Source: Thermoprotei archaeon (GTDB lineage Archaea; Thermoproteota; Thermoprotei; Gearchaeales; WAQG01). From it: a DNA stretch of 64,000 nt. Numbering within the stretch: the stretch's first letter is position 1; each line of letters opens with the position of its first letter. The notes beneath the pieces are model-generated. The model ran no database searches and was not told where the DNA came from. It saw only the letters and a list, made by a program, of their open reading frames with translations. The stretch spans positions 124,001-188,000 of the forward strand of contig JAVZOV010000001.1 in assembly GCA_038881895.1 (NCBI GenBank), given 5' to 3'. Positions 53,149 to 63,264 of the stretch are shown piece by piece. The position numbers were made by a program, and so were the translations under genes.

Positions 53149-54399
53149 TTAGACCCAACCTCTCAACTTCATTGCTGTTGCTATTCGGTTAAGTGCGTAA
53201 GCATACGCTCCTCTTCTCATATCTATATTGTATTTCTTAGTTGTCTCCCATACAGCATTGAATGCGTTCACTATGATATTTTTAAGCTTCTGATCGACTT
53301 CTTCTGCGCTCCAATAGTAGTTCATTAAGTTTTGAACCCATTCAAAATATGATACTGTTACTCCACCTGAATTTGCAAGTATATCGGGTACCACTACTGT
53401 GCCGTTCTTGAACAGTATATCATCGGCTTCAGGTGTAGTTGGACCATTGGCGCCTTCGACAACTAATTTGGCCTTTATTTTGTGTGCATTCTTTTCAGTT
53501 ATCTGATTTTCAAGCGCTGCCGGTATAAGTATATCTACATCGAGCTCAAGTAATTCTTCATTAGTTATTTGTCTTGTTCCTGGAAAAACCAACACACTTC
53601 CGGTAGTCTTTTTATGTGCCATCACATCCTTATACTTTAATGGTTTATTATTAACACTAACAATACCTCCTTTTGAATCGCTTACTGCGATTACATTTGC
53701 TCCTATCTCATCAAAATACATATGAGCATAAGAACCAACATTTCCATATCCTTGTATGGCTATTGTTGCTTTCTTTAAATCTATGTTTAATTTCTTTGCA
53801 GCTTCTATCGTAGCGAAGAATAATCCTCGTGAGGTGCTCGTTTCGCGGCCTAGTGAACCACCAATTGAGATCGGTTTTGCTGTTACGACACCGAACGCAT
53901 TGTATCCAACAACCTTTGAGTATTCGTCCATGAACCATGCCATTGTCTGAGAATCAGTATACACATCAGGAGCTGGTATGTCTACTAATGGACCTATAAT
54001 AGGTGCTATGGCTCTGAAGTATGCTCTTGATAATCTTTCAAGTTCGCCACGTGAAAGTGCTTTGGGGTCGACTATAACTCCACCCTTGCCACCACCATAA
54101 GGTAATCCAGCCACCGCGCATTTCCATGTCATCCACATCGAGAGAGCCATCACTTCTTCAATTGTTACGTTTGGATGATATCTTACACCACCTTTGTAAG
54201 GTCCAAGAGCATTATTGTGTTGACTTCTGAATCCTGTGAAAACTTTAATACTACCATCATCCATTTTTACTGGGAAATGAACAACTAATACTCTGTCAGG
54301 CTTCTTCAAACGTTCAAGAATGTTCTTGTCAAGATCAATAATTTTTGCTGTCCTTTCAAGTTGCTCAACGGCTATTTCATACGGGTTTTTACCTGCCAA
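53149..54399 (-). CDS. gdhA: Glutamate dehydrogenase
   Basis: 416 aa, length of hexameric archaeal GDH. Substrate/catalytic motif [20 protein letters not shown] with its Lys residues, [20 protein letters not shown], nucleotide-binding [15 protein letters not shown] and the C-terminal [18 protein letters not shown] are present. Interconverts glutamate and 2-oxoglutarate with ammonia. Preceded by a long AT-rich promoter region (54400-54720). Confidence 0.96.
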   Translation of the reverse strand: MAGKNPYEIAVEQLERTAKIIDLDKNILERLKKPDRVLVVHFPVKMDDGSIKVFTGFRSQHNNALGPYKGGVRYHPNVTIEEVMALSMWMTWKCAVAGLPYGGGKGGVIVDPKALSRGELERLSRAYFRAIAPIIGPLVDIPAPDVYTDSQTMAWFMDEYSKVVGYNAFGVVTAKPISIGGSLGRETSTSRGLFFATIEAAKKLNIDLKKATIAIQGYGNVGSYAHMYFDEIGANVIAVSDSKGGIVSVNNKPLKYKDVMAHKKTTGSVLVFPGTRQITNEELLELDVDILIPAALENQITEKNAHKIKAKLVVEGANGPTTPEADDILFKNGTVVVPDILANSGGVTVSYFEWVQNLMNYYWSAEEVDQKLKNIIVNAFNAVWETTKKYNIDMRRGAYAYALNRIATAMKLRGWV

Positions 54400-54719
54400 G
54401 CGTAATCACCAAGCTAAAGAAATAGATCTGTCTATTTAAGATTTACCATGATGTTCTAGGAAAAATTAACATTATATTTTAAATATTACTAATATATAAT
54501 ATACTTTCATGTATAATAAAAGATGAGATACAAAATTTTCCATGGAAATTTCTTACTCAGTAATTACTCATGTTTCATAAAATATTTAATCTTATTAACA
54601 GCATCATAATTAAATTTCATTATTTCGTATCAATTATCACAACTGAAATCCTTTACTGAGGGGTTGGTGAGCAGTTTTTGAATAGATAGATTTTTATAGA
54701 CGTTTTGAGTTGATTTTTT

Positions 54720-54870
54720 ATGCCGATATGGGTCCTGCTTCCAATGCGAATAGGACGACAGGCAGGCGGGGAAACTTCCAATGTGCCGTCCTTCACCGTT
54801 GGCGGCGAAAGCCCTCGAAAGCGTTTGCCGATAGAGGGAAGGGACGAAAATCCATGAATCCCACAACGGT
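54720..54870. ncRNA. G+C-rich structured block, candidate ncRNA or IS relic
   Basis: A roughly 150-base G+C-rich island inside very A+T-rich intergenic DNA. It holds an 8-bp exact inverted repeat CACCGTTG (54797-54804) / CAACGGTG (54865-54872 region), enclosing CCCTC/GAGGG and a GGC-gcgaaa-GCC hairpin. Upstream is GGACG/CGTCC with an inner GGGGAAACTTCC. A TATA-like TTTTTATA precedes it on the plus strand. No known RNA family recognised. A TnpB tail is the alternative, since a frame reads TVGGESPRKRLPIEGRDENP. Confidence 0.4.
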
Positions 54871-54880
54871 GGAAAAGATG

Positions 54881-55360
54881 TTAGGAGCTTTGCATTATTA
54901 GTATCAATGACATTGCTACTAATACTATTAGTATTACGATGTCTATGTAGCTTGGTTGTGATGAGAAAAATAAAGAACTTAATAACATTAGTGATGCAGA
55001 AAACATAATTATTATGCTCATCGTTGAAAATATGTGATAAAACAATCTTGACACATCGATGTAATATTTTTCTTCATCTTTTAATAAATCACTAGTTATT
55101 AAAAGCAATGTAAAGATAATGTATGATGTTATTATTCTTAATATTGACATGACAGACACCGATGCATTCAGCGTTCCATAAATAAGTAAAGCAAATGTTA
55201 TTAGTGATACTATTTGATTTATTTTCTCTTTATTGATAATGATCAAAAAAGATTGTGAGATGGTGATTGCTATCATTAAATTAGTATTATTTGACCAAAG
55301 AATTGCTTGGAGGAATAAAAATAACATGCTTAGTACTCTTAACTTGTTAATATCGCGCAT
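54881..55360 (-). CDS. Small multi-pass membrane protein in the MoxR/DUF58 operon
   Basis: 159 aa with about five hydrophobic segments (LRVLSMLFLFLQAILW, LIVLVAMSLILIM and others). No named family. It overlaps the end of the DUF58 gene by 14 bases and so is translated with it. Presumably works in the same envelope complex. Confidence 0.65.
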   Translation of the reverse strand: MRDINKLRVLSMLFLFLQAILWSNNTNLMIAITISQSFLIIINKEKINQIVSLITFALLIYGTLNASVSVMSILRIITSYIIFTLLLITSDLLKDEEKYYIDVSRLFYHIFSTMSIIIMFSASLMLLSSLFFSSQPSYIDIVILIVLVAMSLILIMQSS

Positions 55361-56612
55361 AGTACCTCCTCCTTAATGGTTGTTTAGATGAAGAGAGCGT
55401 TTTCATTATATCAGGTTTGCAATTCCAGATTATCGTGTTTGCTATTGGTGATAAGCTGTGTAAGATAAGCATTCTTTCAAGATTTAAAATTTCTATTGGT
55501 AAGTTTAAAAAGGGGTTAGCAGTTGTGCTATCGCAAAATGCGAATATGACCGTTACTATATAACCCTCATTAACTAAATCTTTTACTGCATTTATTATGC
55601 TGCTATCCATTAAAGGTGATATAAAAAATATGTGAGATCCTGGCTTGAGCATGAATGGTGCTAGTATTAAAAGTACCTGGTCGACTGGCAGCTCCTTTCC
55701 AGCTTTAACTTCAGATAGTGTGTAAAGGATTTTTAATAACTGTTTTTTACCAAAACCAGGTTTTACCCAGTTTCTTGTACCACCAAGACAGATTAACCCA
55801 ACCCTATTACCTTGTGCTAGTAATCCATAAGACAATGTTGCTGCTCCTGAAACACATGCTTCAAGAGTCATTTTCTCATAATCAATTCTATTTGTCAAGC
55901 CATTAGCATCAATAACAACCACAGCATCCGTCACATTTTCTGATTCATACTCATTGGATATTATTTTTCTAAATCGGGCTGAAGCTTTCCAATTAATTCT
56001 TTTGATGTCATCTCCCGGAATGTAGTCTCTTAATGCATGAAATTCCATACTAGATCCTAATCGTTTTGAAATTATGGATCCTGGCCACACACCAGTTCTT
56101 TTTGCTTGAAACATTAAAGTTCCGCGTGTATTTAATGATGGAAACACAACAATCTTTTTAACAACAGGAACATCAATAACTTTTGAAATAAACCCTAAAG
56201 GATCTTGTGCAATGATAGATACGGGCCCGATATTAAACTTACCTCGTTCCACAAACCTTATTTTAACATTGAAGTTCTTAATCTCGTCATGATTTAGCCT
56301 AGTTATTAATCCGTAATAACCTTCAAGCTGTACTCCTGAAGGAACTTTCAGGAAAATTTTCACAAATGCAGGACTCCCTTTATTATGAGCAACTATATTT
56401 ACAATAGTTTCATCGTTTAAATAAAACCTTTCACCATCAATTTTAAAGTCAGCATTAATATTAATATTATCAGGCATGTTTAACACAGATAAACCTAATT
56501 CAGATAACAATACTATAACTACTATGTATAGCTTCCATTCTTCAGCTATCAATGCAAAAAACAATGCTAACACTATGACAATTATAAAAAGTAGGAGACG
56601 CTTTGTATACAT
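55347..56612 (-). CDS. DUF58 membrane protein
   Basis: 421 aa. Two N-terminal membrane helices (LLLFIIVIVLALFFALIAEE, LYIVVIVLLSELGLSVL), then beta-rich region and the DUF58 core: GSSMEFHALRDYIPGDDIKR, INWKASARFRKIISNEYES and a vWA-like VVVIDANG, with FGKKQLLKILYTLSE. DUF58 proteins are regular partners of MoxR ATPases in envelope assembly or maturation. It follows the MoxR gene by 7 bases. Confidence 0.88.
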   Translation of the reverse strand: MYTKRLLLFIIVIVLALFFALIAEEWKLYIVVIVLLSELGLSVLNMPDNININADFKIDGERFYLNDETIVNIVAHNKGSPAFVKIFLKVPSGVQLEGYYGLITRLNHDEIKNFNVKIRFVERGKFNIGPVSIIAQDPLGFISKVIDVPVVKKIVVFPSLNTRGTLMFQAKRTGVWPGSIISKRLGSSMEFHALRDYIPGDDIKRINWKASARFRKIISNEYESENVTDAVVVIDANGLTNRIDYEKMTLEACVSGAATLSYGLLAQGNRVGLICLGGTRNWVKPGFGKKQLLKILYTLSEVKAGKELPVDQVLLILAPFMLKPGSHIFFISPLMDSSIINAVKDLVNEGYIVTVIFAFCDSTTANPFLNLPIEILNLERMLILHSLSPIANTIIWNCKPDIMKTLSSSKQPLRRRYYARY

Positions 56613-56619
56613 TTCTTGC

Positions 56620-57573
56620 TTACCTTATTGATTTAGGGACTTCAACTTCATTTATAACATGTGATATTATTTGTTCAGGACGAATTCCCTTAATCCATAA
56701 TTCAGATTTTAGTATAAGTCTATGAGAAAGAACGTAAGGGGCAACCTCCTTGACATCATCTGGTATGACATAATCCCTACCTTCGACAACAGCCCTAATC
56801 CGTGAAAGTTTAAGGAGTGCCAAAGTCCCCCTAGGACTCACACCAACCTCTACATAACTATGATTACGTGTTGCTCTTACTATGTTCACAATATATTTTA
56901 ACACCTCATCGCTTACGTAAACATCTTCAATAGCTTGTTGACTCTCGATAATGATTTCTGGTGTAGCCAAACTCTTTAATTCAACATCATCCGCTCGACG
57001 CAAAATTCTACGCTTCAGTATATCAATCTCTCCTTCTTTAGAAGGATATCCGATACTGAGTTTTATCATAAAACGATCAATCTGTGCTTCAGGTAATGGA
57101 TAAGTACCTTCATACTCTATTGGATTTTGCGTAGCAATTACAATAAACGGTTCAGGAAGTTTGTATGTCTTACCCTCCACTGTTACCTGATGTTCTTGCA
57201 TAGCTTCCAGCAACGCTGACTGTGTTTTAGGAGGAGAACGATTAATCTCATCACCTAGAAGTATGTTAGCAAAAATAGGGCCCCTTCTAAACTCAAAACT
57301 ACTCTCAGCCTGATTGTATACCATTGAGCCTATAATATCTGCTGGTAAAAGATCAGGTGTAAATTGAACTCTACTAAATTTACAACCAAGAACTTTAGCA
57401 ATGCTTTTTGCTATTAAAGTTTTTGCTAACCCAGGGAAATCCTCAATAAGAACATGACCATTAGCCAACACAGCCATTAACAAAAGTTTAATAACATTAT
57501 CTTTATCAACTATAATTCGGGACACCTCATTTACTACATTATTAATTAATGCATTAACTTCGCTAATTCTCAA
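56620..57573 (-). CDS. MoxR-family AAA+ ATPase
   Basis: 317 aa. Walker A in MoxR form DFPGLAKT (about residues 41-48), Walker B ILLGDEINRSPPKTQSALLE, sensor ATQNPIEYEGTYPLPEAQID and RFMIKL are evident, followed by a C-terminal helical lid domain. MoxR proteins act as chaperone-like remodelers of metal-loaded or surface complexes together with DUF58/vWA proteins, encoded next. First gene of the operon. Confidence 0.93.
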   Translation of the reverse strand: MRISEVNALINNVVNEVSRIIVDKDNVIKLLLMAVLANGHVLIEDFPGLAKTLIAKSIAKVLGCKFSRVQFTPDLLPADIIGSMVYNQAESSFEFRRGPIFANILLGDEINRSPPKTQSALLEAMQEHQVTVEGKTYKLPEPFIVIATQNPIEYEGTYPLPEAQIDRFMIKLSIGYPSKEGEIDILKRRILRRADDVELKSLATPEIIIESQQAIEDVYVSDEVLKYIVNIVRATRNHSYVEVGVSPRGTLALLKLSRIRAVVEGRDYVIPDDVKEVAPYVLSHRLILKSELWIKGIRPEQIISHVINEVEVPKSIR

Positions 57574-57760
57574 ATCTTCTCACTACTATTAATCCAAACA
57601 TTAATATATTTTTTAGATAAACACAACAAAAATCATTAAAACCACTGAACATCTAAAACCATAAGCTTTCCTGCTGAATCTTTTTTGCAAGTTCTATTCA
57701 TAGGAACATTTAAATTAAGAATAAATTATTGTGCAATATAATATATTCGTGGTGTGAGTT

Positions 57761-58570
57761 TTGTCTGAAAAGATTAAAAGTAACATAGCACCTGTAGACC
57801 TTGGAGCTCCTGAAGGAATTCCCAGGAATTCTTTAATACTCTTAAGTGGTAATGCTGGTACTGGTAAAACAGTACTTCTTTGCCATTTAGCAATGAATTT
57901 CATGCTCAATAACGAGCCGATAATTTATGTAACATTAGATGATGATTCATTATCTGTGGTAAAAGTTTTCGAATCGTTCGGATGGAATTTATCCGAATAC
58001 ATAGATAAAGGGTTATTTAAATTAATTGATGGTTTCTCCTTCAGATTAGGTGCTTTTAAGCAACAAAATCTCTATCACTTTGCAGTCAAAGAGGTACGTC
58101 CAGATAATACTTTAAGTATAATTAATGCCATCTTAGAATTATCAGATAATGTAAATAACAAAGGCCTTGTGATATTGGATTCATTGAACGAACTGATGTT
58201 TACCCTTGATGTAAGAGGCATTTTAGATTTTGTAAGAACTCTTAGAGCAGTAGTTTCAAAAGGTAAAAATATTGTGACACTCGTTACGTTACATGTAACT
58301 ACCGATGCGTTGGTTGAATTAAAAAATAATCTAGAATACCTAGTTGATGGCATAATAGATACACGAATAGATCCTAATTTGCAAGAACTTGGAATACCAA
58401 TAAAGCAAATGATGGTTAAAAAATTAAGAGGAGCACCAACAAATCCTGTATGGATACCGTATGTAATATTAAATGATGGAGTTCACTTAGTCGATCAACA
58501 CAAACTAGCAGCATTAGTTAAGTCCAAAGTAAAAGAAGCTCTAGGAAATATCCCAACGGCTCAGCAGTAA
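57761..58570 (+). CDS. KaiC/RecA-superfamily ATPase
   Basis: 269 aa single-domain KaiC-like protein. Walker A LLSGNAGTGKTVLLCHLAMN (about residues 26-45), Walker B GLVILDSLNELMF, and the TLDDDSLSVVKVFESFGWNL segment matches the KaiC pattern after strand 2. TTG start giving MSEKIKSN. Monodomain archaeal KaiC homologues regulate motility or DNA repair. Here it is alone, facing away from the MoxR operon. Role not determinable. Confidence 0.8.
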   Translation: MSEKIKSNIAPVDLGAPEGIPRNSLILLSGNAGTGKTVLLCHLAMNFMLNNEPIIYVTLDDDSLSVVKVFESFGWNLSEYIDKGLFKLIDGFSFRLGAFKQQNLYHFAVKEVRPDNTLSIINAILELSDNVNNKGLVILDSLNELMFTLDVRGILDFVRTLRAVVSKGKNIVTLVTLHVTTDALVELKNNLEYLVDGIIDTRIDPNLQELGIPIKQMMVKKLRGAPTNPVWIPYVILNDGVHLVDQHKLAALVKSKVKEALGNIPTAQQ

Positions 58571-58712
58571 TCATCATTTTAGTTTTTAAATCACAATTTA
58601 TATTTTTTATGAAGAAATTAATCTAAACTCTCTTGTCAAAGAATATAATGAGACAATGAGTATGGGATAACATGTAGTGAAGCTTGCGTTTTTGAGGATT
58701 GATACGTTTTGG

Positions 58713-58787
58713 TGCGGCCGCCGGGATTTGAACCCGGGTTGCCGGCGTGGAAGGCCGATGTCCTAGTCCATGCTAGACGACGGCCGC
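58713..58787 (-). tRNA. tRNA-Gly (UCC)
   Basis: 75 nt, no intron. Acceptor GCGGCCG/CGGCCGC, anticodon stem TCGGC/GCCGG with loop CTTCCAC (anticodon TCC), T arm CCGGG-TTCAAAT-CCCGG, discriminator A. CCA not encoded. A TATA-like TATATA lies about 25-35 bases upstream on the minus strand (58812-58822). Confidence 0.95.
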
Positions 58788-58897
58788 TCTAAGTATTTGT
58801 ATAAAACCAGCTATATATCGATTTTTTCATCATTTTGCATAAGATACTGCTTTTCATCAGAATAATCACTTGAACATCATATTTTTAATAAATGTGT

Positions 58898-61588
58898 TCA
58901 ACCCATAACATTTTTTGTTATTATTTTTTTGTTACTATTATCTATCACGTTCCATTCTATTACTATTGTCCCTCCCTGGTTTTTATTCGGTACTAATGAT
59001 GGTCCAATTTTATACACAAGTTGATATTGATTGCTTGAACCAGTAACCTCAGTTAAAATTATGTTCATGTATCCTATAATGTTCCTTGGCTGGAATGCGC
59101 TAGAAATCCAGTTGCTGCTTGTGGAATAACTTAATGGACCTTGCGTATAGTACACTTCATAACTAAAGTCTGATAGGTAGGTTTTACCATACGAAATTAT
59201 TGTTAACACTATGTTCGATGAGTATGGAGATTGATATTGATTATCTGAGTATCCAAGTGGAAATCCTGAAAGTGGTGGTGTTACAGAGATTGCAATGCCT
59301 GAAGCTCCTGAGGACAATAATTCTTCTATTGCGTCTGCTGCTGTTGCTGGAAGAGGTAATGTATCGTTTAATACTAACACTGTGAACTGTGTGAATAAAA
59401 GTGATGAAAAGATTTGGGGATACGCGTTGGGACCTGAATACTGAAGTTCTACAGGGTATCCGAATGAATAGTAGTATATTCCCATTTTGCTTGGTGATTG
59501 TAATCGTAATCGCATTATATAAGGAACGTTGTAAGGTATTTGGTTAATGTTTGTGTAATATAATTTTAGTGTAAGTAAGTTGACTGTTGGATCAAATGGT
59601 GAGTAAAAACTTGGCACAGCAAGTGACGATCCTATAAAATCATACTTGTTATCATAAAAGCTTTGCCAACCCCAAGAAGCGTAAGGATGAATGACGTAGG
59701 TTGGTGTATAATATTGTATGCTGAATTTGCTTTGGAATGCGCTAAAGATTGGAATGTCTATTACTTGGTTCGGTCTAAGTACTATCATCGTAATAGGTAG
59801 TGGAGCTCCATTTGGATACTTACTAGAACCCCAATCGATGTGCAAGTAATAATAAATTTTTCCTACATAGGTTCCACTTGCATTTTGGAATGAGTAATAT
59901 ATTGGTATCCAATAATCTCCAATTGGTATGCTTGTAGTCTTGGAATAGAAGACTATTGTAAAGTTTGCATACCCAGATGACGTCATGCTTACAGATGCAG
60001 AGTTGTTCCCCTCATAAAGCCATCCATATTGGGACCAATAATTTGAACTGTTTAGATATCCTCCGCCTAGTGGATAAAGTATTGGAGTTTGATGAGTGAG
60101 CGTTAATGTAAGTGGTTGAAGAGTAAGTATGATGGATTTGTCACTATCTAGATAAACGTTAGTAGAGACTGCATCGTATGAGAAAAGTTGAGCAGTTATA
60201 TTGTATGAATAGTTGGGTGGTAGGAAGAAAATTATATGTCCACTACTATTAGTATAACCTGAACGCACAACGCTTCCGTTATTAATGAAAGATGCTGTTA
60301 AATAGGTGTTGTATAGCGGAACATTTTTGTAATTAACTACTTTGACTGTAAGTGAGCGATATGATGAAAGAGGATAGACTACGATAGTGAGGGAATAAGG
60401 GGAGTCTGTGGAGCCGTGATCAATGTAAGCTGATACAATATTAGTATAGTAACCGTTTGCAGATGCTATGAATTCATAGAATTGCGGTCCTGAAAGCCAA
60501 AAATATGCATATCCATTACTATAGGTATCATAAGTTTGAATGTTGCCACTGCTGTCCTTCGCAATTACACGTGAGTTGAGTCCATTGCCGTTAGGGTTAA
60601 CAACTCTCACTACTACGTAGTATTGTGTTGTTTTTGAGTTCGGTGGAATTGTTGGGGTAATTGATGGATATATTGTACCTGTATATGTTCCATAGGTGAA
60701 AGGTAAGATTTTTGTAGTTATAGATGCGAGCACATTAGACGGTAAGCTTGATGATGGAATCCACACGTTTATGTTTCCACTTGATGGTGCTTTTACTAGT
60801 AATACTGTTGATGCGGGTGTTATATTTTGTGGAGAGCTCATATACATGACGAGACTCATAGTTCCGCTTGTGGATAATAACCATGCATGTGGAGCTGATC
60901 CTGTTGAAGTCTGAATTATGTTGGATAGTGGTGTTGGGTTATCTGTATTGCTGAATACTGCTATTATTGATGAGTTATCTGTTACTTTAAATGTGAATTT
61001 GTCAAGTTTTATTATTTGTCCGTTTAAAATCCAGAATTCAAAATGATAACCTGCAGCTGGCTTTGCAGAGAGAGTTAAATTTTTTCCTATGGGATACAGG
61101 TATGATCCTGGTGCAGGGTCTGTAAAGCCGCCATTCGTTGGTGTAACTGAGATTGTTGTTGAAACAAGTTTTGTTATAAAATAGGTAAATGAATTACCTA
61201 AACCTGTTATGACTTTTAAGTATGCTATAGAACAATTGTTAAACAATGATGTTATATAAGTTGATCCTTCTGATAACCATTTCTCAATTGGAATTATTTT
61301 GATTACGTGATCGTTGTCATCGATCAATATTATTTTGTCTATATAACTTGGGCTACTCCCTATGTTTTCTATAACAATGTTCGATCCGTTAGTATATGTT
61401 TTTAGTTGTTCTCTTAACCGTATATTTTCTAATTGCGCGGAATTTCTAGCGCTAATTTCTGTTGAGAACATAGTATTGCGGTATGTAAGATACATAGCAG
61501 TGAGTGATGTGATGATGACCATCATGATTATTACAGCTATAATGTTACTTACACCTTGTTTTGTTAATAAATCATGCCCATTACTCAT
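58898..61588 (-). CDS. Giant surface protein with pilin-type N-terminus (896 aa)
   Basis: Start at the ATG of 61588, which overlaps the stop of the upstream gene as ATGA and has GGAGGTGG just before it; a longer start at 61648 is less likely. N-terminus MSNGHDLLTKQGVSNIIAVI, then IMMVIITSLTAMYLTYR: a class III-like signal peptide with a hydrophobic assembly helix. The extracellular part contains bacterial-Ig-like/PEGA modules (AGYHFEFWILNGQIIKLDKF, YNKVPLYNTYLTASF-like) and is rich in Tyr, Ser and Thr. Probably a surface adhesin or fibre subunit. Confidence 0.72.
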   Translation of the reverse strand: MSNGHDLLTKQGVSNIIAVIIMMVIITSLTAMYLTYRNTMFSTEISARNSAQLENIRLREQLKTYTNGSNIVIENIGSSPSYIDKIILIDDNDHVIKIIPIEKWLSEGSTYITSLFNNCSIAYLKVITGLGNSFTYFITKLVSTTISVTPTNGGFTDPAPGSYLYPIGKNLTLSAKPAAGYHFEFWILNGQIIKLDKFTFKVTDNSSIIAVFSNTDNPTPLSNIIQTSTGSAPHAWLLSTSGTMSLVMYMSSPQNITPASTVLLVKAPSSGNINVWIPSSSLPSNVLASITTKILPFTYGTYTGTIYPSITPTIPPNSKTTQYYVVVRVVNPNGNGLNSRVIAKDSSGNIQTYDTYSNGYAYFWLSGPQFYEFIASANGYYTNIVSAYIDHGSTDSPYSLTIVVYPLSSYRSLTVKVVNYKNVPLYNTYLTASFINNGSVVRSGYTNSSGHIIFFLPPNYSYNITAQLFSYDAVSTNVYLDSDKSIILTLQPLTLTLTHQTPILYPLGGGYLNSSNYWSQYGWLYEGNNSASVSMTSSGYANFTIVFYSKTTSIPIGDYWIPIYYSFQNASGTYVGKIYYYLHIDWGSSKYPNGAPLPITMIVLRPNQVIDIPIFSAFQSKFSIQYYTPTYVIHPYASWGWQSFYDNKYDFIGSSLAVPSFYSPFDPTVNLLTLKLYYTNINQIPYNVPYIMRLRLQSPSKMGIYYYSFGYPVELQYSGPNAYPQIFSSLLFTQFTVLVLNDTLPLPATAADAIEELLSSGASGIAISVTPPLSGFPLGYSDNQYQSPYSSNIVLTIISYGKTYLSDFSYEVYYTQGPLSYSTSSNWISSAFQPRNIIGYMNIILTEVTGSSNQYQLVYKIGPSLVPNKNQGGTIVIEWNVIDNSNKKIITKNVMG

Positions 61589-62622
61589 ACAATCCACCTC
61601 CATATATTCCCTGTTGAAGTGATCAATGTAATCGAATGTTGAGCCCAACCATAGTTTTTGATCAATATCGCATTAATTCCTTGTGAGATTATTGAACTTT
61701 CTGTTAATGGATTAATGTTCATTCCACTGATGGTGAATTCATATATTATTGTTGACGATGTTAAGGACGGGCTTGCTAATTCTGATAAATACACATAATA
61801 GCCATCATTGCGTTTATAATACGGAATGTTTATTTTATATGTTTTGCTGCCAGAGATATCAGATACTTTGAATTGTATTTGATTATTACTGAAATTTATG
61901 ACAATATTATATTGTGAATTATTCAACGTACCCATTCGATAATTATTAGTACTATTATACGATACATTAACAGTTCTAGATGTTGAATTAAAAATAATTG
62001 TTGATGAGAACGTTTTATCAGCAGATATTAGTGAAATTAAAAAAATCCCAGAATTAACTTCAATAGTGGAATTGATTGCAAATGCATAGCCATAAAGAAT
62101 CTTATTTATAAATCCGAATTCACTGAAGGAATTTGTTGGAGATGTTTTTATGATTAGACTATTCGAAGTATTATAATATTTTATTGATGCATTATTCTTA
62201 CTAAATAAGTTCATATTAACAGATATCCAATTCTCAGACCATAGTGCAGGATTCATCAGGTATATCGTCTGCCATGAAGCATTGAAATCACGCATTATTG
62301 TTATAGGTGTAGGTACGTTATCAACAAATAGTTTAGATACATTTGTAATTATACCATAATTGTAGACCCAAAGAATTAGATCTGTAGCGTAACGTTCACT
62401 CTTTATCACAGTCAGCGCCTCCATGAGACGTTGAGATTGTTTTTCTTCAGAATGGCTCATATTTAAAAGAAGATTATGCTCAGAACGTAACATATTAGGG
62501 ATAAAAATTACAGAGGCGGCCAGAACAATACTAATCAATAACAATACTGATATAATTTCGCTGATAGCTCGTTCGTTACTTTTCATACTTTTAAGCTTCA
62601 TAACTATCTGCTTAAATAACAC
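61585..62622 (-). CDS. Pilin-like surface protein preceding the giant protein
   Basis: 345 aa. The likely functional start is at M13 (62586), as MKSNERA is followed by ISEIISVLLLISIVLAAS, giving an archaeal class III signal peptide cut after Ala. The mature part is beta-rich with many sequons (SRTVNVSYNSTNNYR). Its stop overlaps the start of the giant gene by 4 bases (ATGA). The pair may assemble together on the pilus or another class III export system. The dedicated ATPase is not in this cluster; the TadA at 10645 is a candidate. Confidence 0.72.
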   Translation of the reverse strand: MLFKQIVMKLKSMKSNERAISEIISVLLLISIVLAASVIFIPNMLRSEHNLLLNMSHSEEKQSQRLMEALTVIKSERYATDLILWVYNYGIITNVSKLFVDNVPTPITIMRDFNASWQTIYLMNPALWSENWISVNMNLFSKNNASIKYYNTSNSLIIKTSPTNSFSEFGFINKILYGYAFAINSTIEVNSGIFLISLISADKTFSSTIIFNSTSRTVNVSYNSTNNYRMGTLNNSQYNIVINFSNNQIQFKVSDISGSKTYKINIPYYKRNDGYYVYLSELASPSLTSSTIIYEFTISGMNINPLTESSIISQGINAILIKNYGWAQHSITLITSTGNIWRWIV

Positions 62623-62933
62623 TAAAATTATCTTTTAACCCTCCAACTAAATTATAAATAAAAACTTGTCTTCATTTTTTGTTAATAAAATGAACAATAA
62701 ACCTTAGACTTCAGCAGTATTTTCGAGATATGGATCCTGTGTCGTTGGATTTGAAGAGGATCCATAGATCTCATACCAATTTTGTGCACAGGAATGTATG
62801 GAGAAAACAAGAACAGTCATAATCTGTAACACTCAAGGATTAGACATTGAATCATAGTAACGTGACGAAATGTTTTCTCAAAATGAAAAATTCACGCTCT
62901 CTTACCATGTCGATATGGTTGGTTATGGTTAGA

Positions 62934-63213
62934 CGTGAACTACCACCAGCTTTCGCAGGTGGCTTCCTGCTTCCACGGACAGACTCGATCTCCACTCACC
63001 CACAGCGGAGGTCTCGGCAGGTGAGACCGTTTCGGGAATCCCGTGTGGAAGGTGGGTTACGGAGGTCTTGCCCTCAGCAGTCTTCTCTTTCGGCCTGTTC
63101 CATGCCTACTAGGCCTGCCAACCAAGCAGACAATGATAAACACAACGAGAAAAAATATAAGCTTATCGGCCTTCATCCCCACCCCTACGGATGAGGACTT
63201 CCCGCCGTCAAAG
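62934..63213 (-). mobile_element. IS605-type relic with both hairpin ends and TnpB tail remnants
   Basis: The plus strand starts gtgaactaccaccagctttc, gcaggtggcttcctgcttcc, a CCACC/GGTGG stem homologous to the right end at 12290-12330. The far side (63170-63213) has cttcatccccacccctacgg with TTCATCC/GGATGAG pairing, a left-end-like hairpin. In between, minus-strand phrases such as VEIESVRGSRKPPAKAGG look like a TnpB tail with frameshifts. No intact ORF. The rest of the 62623-63219 gap shows nothing else. Confidence 0.65.
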
Positions 63214-63264
63214 TTAAATATGAAGATTATTTTTGAACACTTAAGAGAACAAGGGGGCGGCAGT

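Noticed and set aside
54630-54901. Small ORFs over the G+C-rich block on both strands
   Set aside because: Low-quality composition (Arg/Ser/Pro-rich), no ribosome site and no hydrophobic or structural pattern; the block reads better as RNA or relic.
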